A stretch of DNA of 64,000 nt from an uncultured Saprospiraceae bacterium (GTDB lineage: Bacteria > Bacteroidota > Bacteroidia > Chitinophagales > Saprospiraceae): NCBI GenBank assembly GCA_937959115.1, contig CALGAW010000052.1, positions 62,001 to 126,000 of the forward strand, in the 5' to 3' direction. The position numbers and the translations under genes were made by a program. Below are positions 18,259 to 25,572 of this stretch, one piece after another. How positions within the stretch are numbered: the stretch's first letter is position 1; every line of letters starts with the position of its first letter. The notes below the pieces were generated by a model, which was not told the origin of the DNA, ran no database searches, and was given only the letters and a program-made list of their open reading frames with translations.

Positions 18259-20589
18259 CTACCGCGGTATACTAGAAGAAATTCCATTATTAATACTCCA
18301 CAATACTCGGTCATTGCCACTCACATCACCATCAAAATTAAAGTCAGTTGATTCGTAAATACCAAAATTGCCATTCTGAACTTGCCATAGCACTCGGTCT
18401 GCACCTGTGATCTCATACCCTAGAGGGTTTGTCTGATCTGCATTCCCCATATACAGCGCCCATTTACCACCGATCTGTTTTTGACCAAAGCCACTGCCAC
18501 TCGCTCCTGTGTAGGAATTTTGATTTCGAAAATCATAACTAATCGTGTTATTAATAATGTCCACAGGCGTTGCACTCATCGCAGGTAAGTGGTTTCGATG
18601 CTCCACCACAACATAAGCAGCAGTAATCACAGGACTAACCTCCACAGCACTCAGTGCGCTAGTCGTTCCATCTTCCAACAATACAGCTGCGAAACGGGCA
18701 ATCTCGTCACCAGAAGAAGGCGATGTGCGCAGAGATACCAGCACCCAGTCCACTGCCCCAGCAGGATAGTCAGAAGACCCCCAGCCAGCACCCTCCAGCC
18801 CAGGATAATTCCAAGGAGCAACAGCATATGGCTGCCCAGCGGGAAGCAGACCAATTTGTAGTAAATTAGTCGTCATAAGACCAGTTGTCGGAAAGTAGGG
18901 CCCTTCTAAATAGAGAGAAGGTGCACAAGTAACCAAACGTGTGGTATTGACACATTGATTATCAGATAGCTGAATGGTATTGAAGAGACTAGCGTTATTC
19001 CACGCTTGATCTTCCCTTGCAAACCAGGCAAGCTTATGGTCTCTCACTCCACCGTCATCATCATCATTTACATGAATATCAATGCCTAAATCCATTCCAG
19101 AAAACGGCGATACACCTATAAACGACCAAGCAATTCGTACCTCAATATCATACCCTTGGTTTGTGATGACCCTTGAAAAATCAACCCCTGCAGGGTTCGT
19201 CTGTTGAGTAGACCAGTAGAGAACAGTTGGATCATTGACCCGAAACATAAGCTGGTGGTCATTCCCATCATAGGTAAACGAACGATCATTGCCACCATCC
19301 AGGTAGATTTCAAACCCGTCATCTTCCCAAGCATTTATACCTGAGTCATTGGTCAACACATCATCCGTTATTGAGCCAAATACATAAAGGTAGTTATTGT
19401 CCCAAGTAAGCTGAAAGTCAGCACTTAGGTCAGAAGCGTTTGGTGTTCCTTGCACATTGTTCTCAAGGGAGTAGGCAGTCTGTCCCCATTCTATACTAGA
19501 TCCATCTAGTACTGGTGGGCTTGGTATTTTGCAGACTTCATCACAGGCTGCGCTGGAAAAGGCATCAACCATTCCCCAGTACGCTGGTTTTTTATTGAAA
19601 TTTTCATCAAATGGCAACGGGTAAAACGGTGCATTTTGTGGCTGAAAATTATTCCACCAAGTATGCTTATCACTGATATCCCAAGTTTGGAAATAATCTC
19701 CTTTTGTTGGATTGCACAAAAATATTTCTGCAATTTTACGGTAGGCCAGCTTCTGTCGTTCTCTTTCAGCAGGTGTATTACTAGGCATCCGTATGTCCAA
19801 TTCTGTCACATAGTTTTTGAGCCCCATGTTCGAGATTTCCATCATGTATTGTTCCAATTGGAAGTTGGGATCAAGCACGGTATTTACATCGGTATGCACT
19901 TGCCATCCAAGGCCATCTACTTGAGCACCGAGTGTCTGAATCCAACCAAGCATACTCTTTACCGTATTGAATTTGGCGGGGTTGGATTCAATCCCGTAAT
20001 CATTGTACAGTAAAACAGCGTTTGGCACCACTGCTTTCGCTTCAATAAATGCCTTGGCGATAAACTCACCTGTCATTGAGCGGTTCCAGTAGCAATCTCG
20101 GTAGGTGCCATCATCCTCAATGGCTTCATTGACAACATCCCAGGTTTTAATTCTATTTCCGTAACGTCCAGCTACTGTTCTGATATGATCAATCATGATA
20201 GCTTCTCCATCGCTAGTCGGCTTATTCTTTACCCAATCAGGAATGTGGACGTCACTCCCCCACACTAGGGGGTGCCCGTGAAGCTCCCAACCGTTTTGTT
20301 CTCCGAATGCTATGGCAGCATCCATGTCTCCCCAGGTGTACGAGCCCTCTTGGTTGTGAGTGGTGTATTTCCAATAAGCTGGAATGGTTCCAATATTAAT
20401 CTGGTCAATAAAGAGTTGCTGATAGCCTAGGTCATACAAATTGAAGAGTGGAGAGCCAAATTTAATTCCCTTCTCAAGTGCCACCTCTCTCAGTTCTTGT
20501 GCATTCAAGTTGGATACTGAAAAGAACAGTATGGCTAGCGTAAAGAATAGGTTAGAAGGATGAGGAATGTGTACTTGTAATTTTCTCAT
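18259..20589 (-). CDS. Secreted GH10 endo-1,4-beta-xylanase with CBM9 and dockerin-like module
   Basis: A 776-residue exported protein (hydrophobic 14-26, then NLNAQ). Residues about 35-345 are glycoside hydrolase family 10: HGHPLVWG, then TWDVVNEAIED with acid/base E155, and YVTELDIRM with nucleophile E263. GH10 enzymes cut internal beta-1,4 bonds of xylan. Residues about 355-545 form a CBM9-like carbohydrate-binding module (LYVFGSITDDVL, FEIYLDGGNDRS, LGIDIHVNDDDDGG). The final roughly 219 residues (SLYLEGPY to SSSIPR) are the shared module with loops DFNFDGDVSGNDR. It is the first gene of a four-gene minus-strand block, with 203 bases before the next gene, so separate promoters are possible. 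Confidence 0.93.
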   Translation of the reverse strand: MRKLQVHIPHPSNLFFTLAILFFSVSNLNAQELREVALEKGIKFGSPLFNLYDLGYQQLFIDQINIGTIPAYWKYTTHNQEGSYTWGDMDAAIAFGEQNGWELHGHPLVWGSDVHIPDWVKNKPTSDGEAIMIDHIRTVAGRYGNRIKTWDVVNEAIEDDGTYRDCYWNRSMTGEFIAKAFIEAKAVVPNAVLLYNDYGIESNPAKFNTVKSMLGWIQTLGAQVDGLGWQVHTDVNTVLDPNFQLEQYMMEISNMGLKNYVTELDIRMPSNTPAERERQKLAYRKIAEIFLCNPTKGDYFQTWDISDKHTWWNNFQPQNAPFYPLPFDENFNKKPAYWGMVDAFSSAACDEVCKIPSPPVLDGSSIEWGQTAYSLENNVQGTPNASDLSADFQLTWDNNYLYVFGSITDDVLTNDSGINAWEDDGFEIYLDGGNDRSFTYDGNDHQLMFRVNDPTVLYWSTQQTNPAGVDFSRVITNQGYDIEVRIAWSFIGVSPFSGMDLGIDIHVNDDDDGGVRDHKLAWFAREDQAWNNASLFNTIQLSDNQCVNTTRLVTCAPSLYLEGPYFPTTGLMTTNLLQIGLLPAGQPYAVAPWNYPGLEGAGWGSSDYPAGAVDWVLVSLRTSPSSGDEIARFAAVLLEDGTTSALSAVEVSPVITAAYVVVEHRNHLPAMSATPVDIINNTISYDFRNQNSYTGASGSGFGQKQIGGKWALYMGNADQTNPLGYEITGADRVLWQVQNGNFGIYESTDFNFDGDVSGNDRVLWSINNGISSSIPR

Positions 20590-20756
20590 AAGAAGTTAGT
20601 TGTTTAACTACAAGCCAAGAGGAGGAGTAGACGACTCGTTATCAAAAGGTGATGTGTATTTGTAAATTTTTATATTAAGATAATACATTACGTCAAGTCG
20701 AGCAAATTTCAACGACAGAAAATGCTTTTTAGATTTTACTAGAATTCCTTTCCCTT

Positions 20757-21536
20757 TTAAAACTGACAAAGATGCCCCTTCTGTGACAACCACTTTTCCT
20801 TGAGTTCATAATCCGGCATCACGTCTCTTACTAGCTTCCAAAATCGAGGAGAATGATTCATTTCAATCAAATGGGCCAACTCATGTACAATTACATAATC
20901 AATGACCTCAACCGGCGCAAACAGGAGCCTTGAACTCAAATTGATATTACCTTTGGAGGAACAGCTACCCCAGTTCGACTGATTCAGCTTAAGCCGAACA
21001 CCGTTGATGGTTTTCTGAAAATAGCCATCATTCCAATAATCTACGCGTCGTTCAATGCTAGGAAGTTGGTGATGGGCGATGGTTCTGCTTAGCAAGTGTC
21101 GGATTGACTTTTGTCGGTGCTGTTCACTGTCGTCTGTGCTCAATTTTAAAAGGATATCGGTTCCGTTGATTTTTGCGGTGTGCGATTTACGATCTTCAAA
21201 TTGCAAGGCGATGGTGTAGGAGTAGCGACCTACAGTGATCTGGTCACCATCCTTGTATTGTTTTCGGATGAACTGATACCTCAGCTTCTCATTACTGATG
21301 AATTGTTGAGTGACCCATTGCTCAAATCGCTTGAGGTGATGCTCTTTTTCTGAAGTCAGCATACGATAAGGGATTCGACAATACGCTTGCCTCCTACCAA
21401 ACGAAAACCTAACATTGTTACGATTTTCATACACGATTGTCATCGGAATTTCAGTACCTTCCACCAAAAGAGTTCCCTCATGTTTTGAAGGCTTCTTATT
21501 CTTACCAAAAAGACTAAACAATCCAATTTGTTTCAT
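20757..21536 (-). CDS. YgjP/WLM-type M48-like metallopeptidase-domain protein (DUF45)
   Basis: A 259-residue cytosolic protein starting at the ATG complementary to 21534-21536; a TTG three codons upstream is a weaker choice. The C-terminal third has NQSNWGSCSSKGNINLSSRL and VIVHELAHLIEMNHSPRFW, the DUF45/YgjP signature with a HExxH zinc site (HELAH) and a downstream histidine in NHSPRFW. E. coli YgjP has been reported to hydrolyse UTP, while other relatives are SprT/WLM-like peptidases, so the substrate remains open. It stands alone, divergent from the SRPBCC gene. Confidence 0.85.
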   Translation of the reverse strand: MKQIGLFSLFGKNKKPSKHEGTLLVEGTEIPMTIVYENRNNVRFSFGRRQAYCRIPYRMLTSEKEHHLKRFEQWVTQQFISNEKLRYQFIRKQYKDGDQITVGRYSYTIALQFEDRKSHTAKINGTDILLKLSTDDSEQHRQKSIRHLLSRTIAHHQLPSIERRVDYWNDGYFQKTINGVRLKLNQSNWGSCSSKGNINLSSRLLFAPVEVIDYVIVHELAHLIEMNHSPRFWKLVRDVMPDYELKEKWLSQKGHLCQF

Positions 21537-21693
21537 TGCCGACAAATTTAAGAAAAGATGTTAACTCTAAGTTAAAGTAGGCTACTTTTGATAAACAATC
21601 GTTACATCTTTACGTTGAATAAGTACTAATAGATAAATCAATTAAGAAAGTTTATTAATTAAAACAATATTTTACATTCAAACATAAACTTGC

Positions 21694-21701
21694 TATATTT
21701 G
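21694..21701 (+). promoter_or_regulatory. -7 promoter element of the SRPBCC gene
   Basis: TATATTTG matches TAnnTTTG exactly and lies about 90 bases before the ATG at 21792. A TTT at about 21671 is a poor match for the -33 element. Confidence 0.4.
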
Positions 21702-21791
21702 ACGGAAATACCAATCATTCACAAAACTTTATATCTAAAAACGCGTATGACATAAATTTTTACAATTTTTTTTACTAAATCTTGTAGTTCT

Positions 21792-22214
21792 ATGAGCACT
21801 GTTAAATATAGTACCATGAGCATTAATGCTCCAACCCAAGAAATTTGGGACATTCTAATTGACAGAATCTTTCACCCTAAAAAGTATCTCCCTGGCGTAT
21901 TGGAGTATAGCCTTCAAGAACAAGGACAGACACTGATTAGAAAGATGCAAACCACACTAGGGGAAGTAATCGAACGAATCGTAATTGATGTAAAAAATTT
22001 AATCATTACATCAGAATTGATCGAACATCCTGAATTTGAAGGATCTACTGTCAATAAAATTATACCGACGGAAGAAACCACTAATTTTTCTTTAATTTCC
22101 TTCATTAAAAACTGGATTCCGAAGGACCCAGAAAATTCCCATGGAGAATTTACAACCATTAAAGAAGAACTTCTTATCACTAAAAAAATTGCAGAAGAAA
22201 AACTAAAAAAGTAA
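21792..22214 (+). CDS. SRPBCC-fold protein, DUF1857/AtaL-like
   Basis: A 140-residue protein with SINAPTQEIWDILIDRIFHPKKYLPGV, the start of the START/SRPBCC helix-grip fold, followed by alternating strands and a C-terminal helix (EELLITKKIAEEKLKK). The fold encloses a hydrophobic pocket for ligands. AtaL-like members have no settled function. No signal peptide, so cytosolic. It is followed directly by an SprB-repeat fragment and a strong terminator. Confidence 0.75.
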   Translation: MSTVKYSTMSINAPTQEIWDILIDRIFHPKKYLPGVLEYSLQEQGQTLIRKMQTTLGEVIERIVIDVKNLIITSELIEHPEFEGSTVNKIIPTEETTNFSLISFIKNWIPKDPENSHGEFTTIKEELLITKKIAEEKLKK

Positions 22215-22217
22215 GTT

Positions 22218-22301
22218 GCTTACAGCACAGCAGGCACCCATACAGTAGTTGTAACAGATGTAAATGGCTGCACTGCGTTATTCGCGCTAAAGCGGTTTTA
22301 A
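22218..22301 (+). pseudogene. Fragment of an SprB-type repeat
   Basis: The frame reads AYSTAGTHTVVVTDVNGCTA and ends at TAA (22299-22301). AGTYTVVVTDxNGCT is the hallmark of SprB/gliding-adhesin repeats of Bacteroidota. There is no start codon and the stretch begins immediately after an unrelated gene, so this is the leftover end of a deleted large adhesin gene. Confidence 0.65.
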
Positions 22302-22309
22302 GAATTAAC

Positions 22310-22343
22310 AGCCTTGAACGTAGATGTTCAGGGCTTTTTTTTT
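22310..22343 (+). terminator. Rho-independent terminator
   Basis: AGCCTTGAAC (22310-22319) pairs with GTTCAGGGCT (22326-22335), with one mismatch, and is followed by a run of nine T. It probably belonged to the lost adhesin gene and now serves the SRPBCC gene. Confidence 0.8.
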
Positions 22344-22672
22344 AACTACCATTTACAACTCGAGTCCATACCGCCACAAGGTCTAGGCCATACGTCATAA
22401 AAACAACGTTCTTTCTTGTCCCTAACCAAGAAAACACGTTAACGCTACCGACAATTCCTACGCAATCAGTTTTCTTGCTTACTTTGTTTTTCTAATTCAA
22501 CTACACCTAATAAATCTAGGCATCATTAATCATTCAACATTAATAATTAATCACTGATGCAACCCTTGATTTTTTATGCTGTTATTAAAGTCAAACACTA
22601 TTGAAATTTCATGTTTTACATTCCTTCCGAGAAATCGGACTTTAATTTTTAAACTATTCAAATTCAATTATC
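22344..22672. other. Intergenic region
   Basis: About 330 bases without a gene. An imperfect inverted repeat pairs 22405-22418 with 22427-22440 (12 of 14 positions) but lacks a T tract. I see no clear promoter. Confidence 0.4.
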
Positions 22673-23398
22673 ATGAAAACGATCAAATTTTTAATCCTTA
22701 TCCTGACTGTAATTGTTGTAGCTTCTTCATGTAGCAAGAAAAAATTTATCAAAGGATCAGGCGATATTACTGAAATAGAACGAACAGTAACTGACTTTAA
22801 CAAAGTAGATATATCAGACGCTTTTATAGTAGATGTCAATTATTCTGACACAGAAGAGCTAGTTATTGTTGAGGCAGATGACAATTTACATAAGCACATT
22901 ATAATAGAAGTTGATAACAATCGATTAGTCATTCGAACAACTAGTGGATTACAGATTAGAGGAAAATCAACGATGAAGATACACATCACAACAAAAGAAC
23001 TTAATTCATTTATTGTAAATGATGCCTCTGATCTGACCCTAAATGATGCACTTGAAACCACCGATGTAGAGATCAACCTATCTGATGCTAGCACATTTGA
23101 AGGCGTCATAAACGCTACCTCAGGTATATTTGACTTAAACGACGCTTCTAAATCCGACATAAGCGGCACGATACAAGAACTTGCTGTTAATGCTTCAGAT
23201 GCCAGTAAAATAAGAGGCTTTGACCTAGTGACAGACAACTTAACTGTAAACGTATCAGATGCAAGCAACCTTGAATTGACGGTAAACAATGAACTAAGAG
23301 TTACTGCATCAGATGCTAGCCATGTAAAATATAAAGGAACGGGCGTCATTGTAAGTCAAATCATATCAGATGCGTCCTCCGTGAAGAAAGTAGACTAA
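22673..23398 (+). CDS. Lipoprotein with DUF2807 (head GIN) domain
   Basis: A 241-residue lipoprotein: hydrophobic residues 6-17 then ASSC with the lipidated C20. The rest is a DUF2807 domain, beginning GSGDITEIERTVTDFNKVDIS. It is a right-handed beta-solenoid marked by regularly spaced SDAS/NDAS motifs (for example LSDASTFEGVI, ASDASKIRGF, VSDASNLELTV, ASDASHVKYKG), one per coil. The family is probably located at the cell envelope in Bacteroidota and has no defined biochemical role. A terminator follows. Confidence 0.88.
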   Translation: MKTIKFLILILTVIVVASSCSKKKFIKGSGDITEIERTVTDFNKVDISDAFIVDVNYSDTEELVIVEADDNLHKHIIIEVDNNRLVIRTTSGLQIRGKSTMKIHITTKELNSFIVNDASDLTLNDALETTDVEINLSDASTFEGVINATSGIFDLNDASKSDISGTIQELAVNASDASKIRGFDLVTDNLTVNVSDASNLELTVNNELRVTASDASHVKYKGTGVIVSQIISDASSVKKVD

Positions 23399-23460
23399 AA
23401 ACCATTAAACAACATGTAATCAAACTGTTGAAATACAGATTTATATATTAGATTGGGTAA

Positions 23461-23496
23461 AATGCTGGCAGATTAAACTCTTGCTGGCATTTTTTG
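23461..23496 (+). terminator. Stem-loop terminator
   Basis: AATGCTGGCA (23461-23470) pairs with TGCTGGCATT (23482-23491) apart from two central positions and runs into six T, downstream of the DUF2807 gene. Confidence 0.6.
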
Positions 23497-23607
23497 TTGT
23501 GTTTAAATGCAATCGGTAGAACTATTTTTTAATTAACGTTCAATTTTCTTTATAAATTACCGTTATTATAAGACCTTTGCGGTACAAACATTCAATTCCA
23601 ATTATTT

Positions 23608-24684
23608 ATGTCAGCGAATACGTTGTTAATTACTGATCCTGTATTTGAGAAAAAGAAAACACTTAATGCAATAGATAAGGTTGCCCTGCGCTACATTAGA
23701 GATGAGCGGGATTTGCCTTTTATTTACTTATGTCTGAAGATCTGTTTTGGTGTGATCCCATTTGCCATTATCCTATTTATTCCAGGTTGGTTTAATTGGT
23801 GGATTGCTGCGCCCTACTTGGTTGTTGTAGGCGCATTGCTCAATGGTCCTTACACGTTAATGCTGCACAACACGAGTCATCGAAAATTTTTCAAAAAAGA
23901 GTACGATAAATGGAACAACTTCATTCCTTGGGCACTGGGTCCATTCTTCGGGCAATCACCTGAAACCTATTTTGCGCATCATATTGGTATGCATCACCTT
24001 GAAAACAATTTGCCTCCTGACCTGAGCGCTACTGTGCTTTATCAACGAGACAGCGTTTTTGGGTTTCTACACTATTTTTTCGATTTTTTCTTAATCGGCC
24101 TAGTTCGACTGATCAATTACTTCAGACAACGGAATAAAATATGGTTTGTGAAGTGGTTACTCGCTGGTGAATTCAGTTTTTTCCTGCTGTGTGTTGTCAC
24201 CGCGCTCATAAATTTCAAAGCGGCATTAGTTGTGTTTATCATACCTTTCATCATTATTCGATTTGGGATGATGGCTGGGAACTGGGGGCAACATGCGTTT
24301 GTGGATCCTACAGATGCAGCAAACAATTACAAGAACAGTATTACCTGTATTAATACAAAATATAATCACGCTTGCTTTAACGATGGATATCACATCGGAC
24401 ACCATATTCGACCTAACAGACACTGGACAGAAATGGCAGTAGATTTCGAGAAAAACATAGACAAGTACGGAGAAAACCAAGCAGTTGTCTTTCAAGGAGT
24501 CGATTTCTTTATGGTTTGGTTTCTATTGATGCTAAAAAACTACAAATCACTCGCAAATAAATTTGTTGATGTTGGAAATCGGTTTGATGGAAATCAGGAG
24601 GAAATTATCAAATTTCTAAAATCTAGAACGAAGCGATTTTCTAAAGAGCAAGCAGCAATCTATATCCAAAAAACGGCAGCATAG
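23608..24684 (+). CDS. Membrane fatty acid desaturase family protein
   Basis: A 358-residue integral membrane protein with the histidine boxes of membrane di-iron desaturases: H87-N-T-S-H91, H124-H-I-G-M-H-H130, and a late DGYHIGHHIRPNRHW cluster, plus NWGQHAF. Hydrophobic segments at about 42-60, 64-84, 150-172 and 185-225 flank the boxes. Such enzymes insert a double bond in, or hydroxylate, an acyl or lipid substrate at the inner membrane; the exact substrate is unclear. A near-consensus -7 box (GACCTTTG) occurs at about 23570. The glycosyltransferase gene follows after four bases, so the two form an operon. Confidence 0.82.
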   Translation: MSANTLLITDPVFEKKKTLNAIDKVALRYIRDERDLPFIYLCLKICFGVIPFAIILFIPGWFNWWIAAPYLVVVGALLNGPYTLMLHNTSHRKFFKKEYDKWNNFIPWALGPFFGQSPETYFAHHIGMHHLENNLPPDLSATVLYQRDSVFGFLHYFFDFFLIGLVRLINYFRQRNKIWFVKWLLAGEFSFFLLCVVTALINFKAALVVFIIPFIIIRFGMMAGNWGQHAFVDPTDAANNYKNSITCINTKYNHACFNDGYHIGHHIRPNRHWTEMAVDFEKNIDKYGENQAVVFQGVDFFMVWFLLMLKNYKSLANKFVDVGNRFDGNQEEIIKFLKSRTKRFSKEQAAIYIQKTAA

Positions 24685-24688
24685 CATT

Positions 24689-25405
24689 GTGACCGAAATA
24701 GATTTAATACTCCCTTGCTACAACCCACAAGAAAACTGGACGAGCAAAATAGTGTCCTCCCTTAAGGAAATAGAACGATTGTCAACTGATCTTAGGATTC
24801 ACCTAATCCTTGTAAATGATGGCAGTTCGCCCCTACTTGATCCTAGTAAAATCAATTCACTCAAAGAGCAGATTCCTCGATTCACCTATATTGACAATCC
24901 AACCAACAAAGGAAAAGGACATGCGCTTAGAACTGGATTCGCCCAGTCAAAAAATGAAATTTGTATTTTTACAGATATTGATTTCCCTTTTACGGCCCAA
25001 AGCTTTGTTAATGTTTACAATACGTTGACAACTGAAGACTGTGAACTTGCTGTTGGGGTTAGAGATTATAATTATTATTCAAAAATACCATTTGGGAGAA
25101 AGGTCATCAGCAAACTTCTTAAACAGCTGATCAAACTCTTTTTTGCACTCAAACTCTCGGATACACAATGTGGCCTGAAGGGATTTAAACCATTAGGAAA
25201 AGAACTGTTCCTACAGACTACCATTAACCGATATCTATTTGATTTAGAGCTTATTCAAGCAGCTTCTAGAAAAATACCTAATCAAATCATAGGAGTACCA
25301 ATCATCCTGAAGGAAGGTATTGTATTTTCAAAAATTAACAGTAAAATCATTGTACAGGAAAGCTTTAATTTTCTAAGAATCTTCTTCAAGAGTTTGCTAA
25401 AATAG
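24689..25405 (+). CDS. Family 2 glycosyltransferase, dolichyl-phosphate-glucosyltransferase-like
   Basis: A 238-residue GT-A fold enzyme starting at GTG 24689. Motifs: DLILPCYNPQENW, ILVNDGSS, NKGKGHALRTGF and IFTDIDFPF, whose D-x-D binds the nucleotide-sugar metal. A SDTQCGLKGFK segment is typical of the DPM/ALG5-like subgroup that glycosylates a polyprenyl phosphate. There is no obvious transmembrane domain at the C-terminus, only an amphipathic FLRIFFKSLLK end. Coupled to the desaturase gene upstream, suggesting envelope lipid or glycan work. Confidence 0.85.
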   Translation: MTEIDLILPCYNPQENWTSKIVSSLKEIERLSTDLRIHLILVNDGSSPLLDPSKINSLKEQIPRFTYIDNPTNKGKGHALRTGFAQSKNEICIFTDIDFPFTAQSFVNVYNTLTTEDCELAVGVRDYNYYSKIPFGRKVISKLLKQLIKLFFALKLSDTQCGLKGFKPLGKELFLQTTINRYLFDLELIQAASRKIPNQIIGVPIILKEGIVFSKINSKIIVQESFNFLRIFFKSLLK

Positions 25406-25572
25406 AATCGATACTATGAATCTTGACTGTCAAACTCATTTTAACCTTTAATACCTACCGCTATAATTCTAGATTAAATTTTCCTCTTGATTATAATAAA
25501 TCGTAACTTGACAGAGTTTTAATTAGAAGAATAATTTAAACCCAGTCGGTTAAACTACCAATTTCACTAGAA

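Noticed and set aside
9681-20589. Block as a classic polysaccharide utilisation locus
   Set aside because: No SusC, SusD, or sensor-regulator genes are in the window; evidence supports only a secreted enzyme cluster.
20608-20793. 61-codon minus-strand frame downstream of the YgjP gene
   Set aside because: Overlaps the end of that gene, low complexity, no start signal; treated as chance.
22405-22440. Imperfect hairpin as a possible terminator or attenuator
   Set aside because: No T run and two mismatches; too weak.
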